Source: Nitrospira sp. (GTDB taxonomy: Bacteria > Nitrospirota > Nitrospiria > Nitrospirales > Nitrospiraceae). From it: a stretch of 64,000 nucleotides of DNA. Below, one piece after another: positions 61,140 to 64,000 of this stretch. The notes beneath the pieces are model-generated. The model was not told the DNA's origin. It did not search any database and saw only the letters and a list, made by a program, of their open reading frames with translations. Positions within the stretch are counted from its first letter, which is position 1, and each line of letters begins with the position of its first letter. Position numbers and translations under genes: made by a program. The stretch is from assembly GCA_024998625.1 (NCBI GenBank), contig JACOEL010000012.1, positions 56,169-120,168 on the forward strand, in the 5' to 3' direction.

Positions 61140-61931
61140 ATGGCCTATCATCGCATTGCAGCCCTGGTGATTCGTCATCTGTATCTCTACCGTCGCAGTC
61201 TCCCTCGGGTGATGGAGATTATCTACTGGCCGTTTCTGGACCTGGTGGTCTGGGGATTCATCACCGTTTATCTGGCGACTTTTCAAGGGCAGATGCCGGC
61301 GGTGGTCACGTTCCTCCTCGGGGCGTTGATTCTCTGGGATGTGTTATTTCGCTCGCAGCAGGGTATTACCATTTCGTTTCTCGAAGAAATCTGGGCGCGT
61401 AATCTGATGAACCTCTTCGCCAGCCCGCTCACGCCGAGCGAATTTCTGGCGGCCACCATGGTGATGAGCCTGTTTAAAGTGACTGCGGTGTCGATGGTCA
61501 TGTCGGTCTGCGCCTGGGGCTTTTACGGGTACAACGTCTTTATCATTGGGCTCTGGCTGATGCCGTTCATCATAAATCTGGTACTGACAGGCTGGATCAT
61601 CGGTGTGTTCACGACGTCGCTGATCATGCGGTTTGGGCAGGAGGCGGAAGTGTTGGCCTGGAGCATGGTCTTTCTGTTTCAGCCGATCTCCTGCGTATTT
61701 TATCCCATGGAGGTCCTGCCGTCCTGGCTGAGAGCTGTGGCTTCGATCAACCCGGCCGCCCATGTGTTTGAGGGCATGCGCGACCTGCTGGCCACCCATG
61801 CGGCTCCCCTGAGCAGCCTGAGTCTGGCCAGCGGGTTGAATCTTGTGTATCTTGGAGCGGTTATTTTGTGGTTTCATCACACCTTCAATGTGTGCAAGGA
61901 CCGGGGATCATTGGTGCGCGTCGGTGAGTAG
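61140..61931 (+). CDS. ABC-2 type transporter permease, 263 aa
   Basis: Membrane subunit of the exporter, with six hydrophobic segments (for example VWGFITVYLATFQGQMPAV near 39 and IIGVFTTSLIMRFGQEAEVL near 157). FLFQPISCVFYPMEVLPSWL near 179 and INPAAHVFEGMRDLL near 200 are typical of the ABC-2/NodJ-like family. Paired with the ATPase at 59889. Drug, polysaccharide and cytochrome-biogenesis (CcmB-like) exporters all share this fold, so the substrate is open. Confidence 0.88.
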   Translation: MAYHRIAALVIRHLYLYRRSLPRVMEIIYWPFLDLVVWGFITVYLATFQGQMPAVVTFLLGALILWDVLFRSQQGITISFLEEIWARNLMNLFASPLTPSEFLAATMVMSLFKVTAVSMVMSVCAWGFYGYNVFIIGLWLMPFIINLVLTGWIIGVFTTSLIMRFGQEAEVLAWSMVFLFQPISCVFYPMEVLPSWLRAVASINPAAHVFEGMRDLLATHAAPLSSLSLASGLNLVYLGAVILWFHHTFNVCKDRGSLVRVGE

Positions 61932-61966
61932 GTGATCTACCGAACAGGGGATGTGGGAGTAGCGGG

Positions 61967-62641
61967 ATGAACATCAAGTCAGGGCAAGTCAGGCAGGCGC
62001 TGCTACCGGTCGGTCTCGAATCGTTTTCGTTTCATCAGACGCCGGTCCTCGTCATCGAGAATTTCTGGTCCGCCCAGGAGCGGGCCCAATTTCGGCAGGC
62101 GATGAACCGGGCGAATTGGAATCAACTTCAAGACATGTCGTACGTGCGGCAGGACTTCCCCAATTCCGGGAACTGGGCCAAGGCCGAGATCGCCCAGCCG
62201 CAAGGCCAGCTTCTGCTGAGCCGGTTGGAGATGCCCTGCATTCAGCAGTATATCGAGTCATTTCCGAACATCACCAGGCGGCATTTGGGCTTCAGCTATT
62301 ACTCCTATGGGGCCGGTGATTGTCTGCTGACCCACGATGATACGGATCAAGGTCGTCCGGTCGGTGGGAAGCCCGCTCCCCGGCGCCGTCTCGCAATGGT
62401 CAGTTATTTCCATGAAGAATGGGAATGTGATTGGGGCGGAGAGTTGATGATCTACTCAGCGACCGGCAAGCCGACGAACGGAAAGCCGGATTTGGCCATT
62501 ACACATTGCATCGCTCCCAATCCGGGGTCACTGGTCATGTTTACCGTGCCACGGTTCCATCGGGTGTGCCGGGTGGATCAAACGGCGGGAGACCACAAGC
62601 GCCTCTCGATTGCCGGCTGGTTCATGACTGAACATGCCTGA
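61967..62641 (+). CDS. 2-oxoglutarate/Fe(II)-dependent oxygenase, 224 aa
   Basis: Double-stranded beta-helix dioxygenase. The facial triad appears as HDDTD (H-x-D, near residue 122) and a distal His in VPRFHRVCRV (near residue 200), with the 2-oxoglutarate-binding Arg in HKRLSIAGWF. It resembles prolyl-4-hydroxylase-type enzymes (2OG-FeII_Oxy_4) that hydroxylate proteins or small peptides. It lies 35 bp after the ABC permease gene, likely in the same operon, so its substrate may be the exported compound or a partner protein; this is inference. Confidence 0.85.
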   Translation: MNIKSGQVRQALLPVGLESFSFHQTPVLVIENFWSAQERAQFRQAMNRANWNQLQDMSYVRQDFPNSGNWAKAEIAQPQGQLLLSRLEMPCIQQYIESFPNITRRHLGFSYYSYGAGDCLLTHDDTDQGRPVGGKPAPRRRLAMVSYFHEEWECDWGGELMIYSATGKPTNGKPDLAITHCIAPNPGSLVMFTVPRFHRVCRVDQTAGDHKRLSIAGWFMTEHA

Positions 62642-62757
62642 GCGTGCATTCTGTTGCAGAACAGTCGATTGCAGCGTGAGCCGAGCTCGCCGGGGGGTGT
62701 TTACGGGCCAACGAAGCAGAGCGAACTTTGTATTAGAAGTTCAGAGGGGCGGTGGGG

Positions 62758-63366
62758 TTACAAGTGCCGGTGGGCGGTCACGATGAGGACTTGGGCCGGC
62801 TTTCTGCTCGTGTTGCGCCAGCAATGACGGATGTCAGATGGAATGCAGGCGGCATCCCCTCGTTTGAGGCTGTACGTGTTTTCTTCCAATGTCAGTTCTA
62901 CGGTACCCTGAAGCACGACGGCCAACTGTTCCGCGCGTCGTACATACGGACGTGATCCGCTGGCTCCACCCGCTTCCAGTGTAATGACCATGGGCTCCAG
63001 CTGACTGTCTTCGCTGATCGGCCCGATCGCTTCGATTCTGGCCCGAGACCATTCGCTTTCCACTACCGGCCGGGCATCGGCGCGGATGACCGCCGCATGT
63101 GATGGGCTGGTCGTTCTGAAAAATTCTCCGAGGGTTACGCCGAGCGCCGACGCGATCCGTTCGGTGGACGCAATAGATGGTGAGGCCTGCCGGAGTTCGA
63201 CCTGTGAGATAAAACTAGGGGAGAAGCCGCATTTGTCCGCTAGGGTTCGGACAGAGAGGTGTCGGCTTTTACGGAGACGGCGGACGATGTCGCCGACATG
63301 CGTTTTCTTCCGGTCCTCCGTTGAGACGCTCTTTCCGGGGGACTTTTTCTGGGTCTTTTTCTCCAC
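62758..63366 (-). CDS. XRE-family transcriptional regulator with cupin domain, 202 aa
   Basis: N-terminal XRE helix-turn-helix (about 25-80; VRRLRKSRHLSVRTLADKCG, SPSFISQVELRQASPS) joined to a C-terminal cupin (about 120-198; RRAEQLAVVLQGTVELTLEE, GDAACIPSDIRHCWRNT), which binds a small molecule or metal. This PuuR/SinR-cupin type often controls nearby amino-acid or polyamine genes. The GTG start at 63366 has AAAGGAT upstream. It faces the 2OG-oxygenase gene convergently and could regulate the cluster in trans, which is not shown. Confidence 0.87.
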   Translation of the reverse strand: MEKKTQKKSPGKSVSTEDRKKTHVGDIVRRLRKSRHLSVRTLADKCGFSPSFISQVELRQASPSIASTERIASALGVTLGEFFRTTSPSHAAVIRADARPVVESEWSRARIEAIGPISEDSQLEPMVITLEAGGASGSRPYVRRAEQLAVVLQGTVELTLEENTYSLKRGDAACIPSDIRHCWRNTSRKPAQVLIVTAHRHL

Positions 63367-63498
63367 CTCGTCCTATCCTTTGAGGCCTACCCAGGCCTTG
63401 CGCGGTTGGTGTAGCACGTTTATGGGGCTCTCGCAAGCCGGCCGAAGGGGCAGAATCTTTTCAGGCATACCTGCGGTTGGCTTCCAATAGGGAGGCGC

Positions 63499-64000
63499 TC
63501 ATCCCGGCAGATACTTGGTTCTCCACTCCAACAACGGCCGAACGACTCCCGGCCACCGACCGTGAAAGTCTCCTCGCGCCGAATCTCCCGTCCCGCTGTC
63601 GTCCACACGAAATCCAATCGCGCGCGGAGCATGGACGTGCATGCGAAAAGGATCTTCGGTCATCATGAGGGAGGACACGGACATCATACCTTCGGCAAGC
63701 CAGTTTCCTGGAATTCTGGCCGTGGAAGTATATCGACCGGTCGGGCGAGGGGTCCGCTGCCAGGACCGGTCCCGGTCATGCGCAATAAAAACAAGGACAT
63801 CTTCCTCATTGTAGAGATTGAAGACTGGCACAAAGATATGCCCGGCTTTCACGACATCAAATTCCACTTCGAGATCAATCGGCTTTCGAATGTCGAAGCG
63901 ATCCATGATGATGCCGGACTCAGATTGGACTCGCACCGCGCGCAAGCGGACGACGTCATTGCCCGGGGCCTGGGTTGGGTCCGGCCATTCCACTACCGGC
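63499..64000 (-). CDS. Wzt-like polysaccharide ABC transporter ATPase, C-terminal domain only (cut by window end)
   Basis: The visible part is a beta-sandwich Wzt C-terminal domain (VRLRAVRVQSESGIIMDRFD, IRKPIDLEVEFDVVKAG, PVFNLYNEEDVLVFIAHDRD, IPGNWLAEGMMSV), which in O-antigen and other polysaccharide exporters recognises the chain end. The frame stays open to base 64000, so the ATPase domain lies outside the window. The stop is at 63501-63499. A polysaccharide-export gene cluster probably continues beyond the edge. Confidence 0.82.
   Translation of the reverse strand, partial: PVVEWPDPTQAPGNDVVRLRAVRVQSESGIIMDRFDIRKPIDLEVEFDVVKAGHIFVPVFNLYNEEDVLVFIAHDRDRSWQRTPRPTGRYTSTARIPGNWLAEGMMSVSSLMMTEDPFRMHVHAPRAIGFRVDDSGTGDSARGDFHGRWPGVVRPLLEWRTKYLPG

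Noticed and set aside
1..64000. CRISPR array, rRNA operon, IS element or prophage
   Set aside because: No regular spaced direct repeats, no rRNA sequence, no transposase and no phage structural genes were found; the only recombinase-like pieces are XerD and the 38-codon remnant.

Overview
The window reads as chromosomal DNA of a Gram-negative, high-GC bacterium, most likely a Nitrospira (phylum Nitrospirota). The basis is a full Tol-Pal envelope system, lipoproteins with lipoboxes, c-type cytochromes including a six-heme one, molybdenum-cofactor genes beside tatC and an Mrp/NBP35 ATPase, DUF1015 and DUF5069 genes, and two copies of a long palindromic intergenic element of a kind I associate with Nitrospira genomes. 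The genus is an inference, because no rRNA gene is present. No IS element, prophage or CRISPR array was seen.

Layout. 1-10.9 kb: the start of galT (cut by the window edge), a GH57 glycosidase, a VanZ-like protein, an aldo/keto reductase, the peptidoglycan-recycling pair amgK-murU, a palindromic repeat, and a minus-strand run of sigma-54 response regulator, DUF1015 and polyprenyl diphosphate synthase genes. 11-17.1 kb: gltB-gltD. 17.1-19.3 kb: a small accessory patch. It holds a frameshifted nucleotidyltransferase with a small partner gene, a second divergent copy of the gltD 3' end, the C-terminal remnant of an integron-type tyrosine recombinase, a recombination-core-like repeat with a short cassette-like gene, and an orphan VapB-type antitoxin. 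19.3-31.4 kb: mixed housekeeping and envelope genes (DUF5069, periplasmic FKBP, FGE-fold protein, MBL hydrolase, exported DUF151 protein, PilZ, trpS, a second palindromic repeat, an LpoA/LivK-like lipoprotein-type protein, xerD). 31.5-31.8 kb: tRNA-Val and tRNA-Asp.

31.9-45.4 kb is one dense forward block. It contains tolQ-tolR-tolA-tolB-pal and two tandem CpoB/YbgF genes, then mutL-miaA-mtnP-pfkB kinase-TPR lipoprotein-rodZ, many with 4-bp overlaps. A monocistronic cytochrome c follows with its own promoter and a perfect 30-bp palindromic terminator. Next come a divergent caspase-fold lipoprotein that lacks its catalytic pair, a NodU/CmcH carbamoyltransferase with a polytopic membrane protein, a GT2 glycosyltransferase, a lipoprotein and an HtrA protease.

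55.3-62.6 kb carries tatC, an Mrp/NBP35 ATPase, moeA, mobB, a hexaheme NapC-like cytochrome, an ABC ATPase, a small membrane protein with a Cys/His-rich tail containing CxxCH, an ABC-2 permease and a 2-oxoglutarate/Fe(II) oxygenase, nearly all closely spaced. The first half looks like maturation machinery for exported Mo/Fe-S enzymes. The second half is the best candidate here for an undescribed system. The window ends with an XRE-cupin regulator and the C-terminal domain of a Wzt-like polysaccharide ABC ATPase, cut by the edge.
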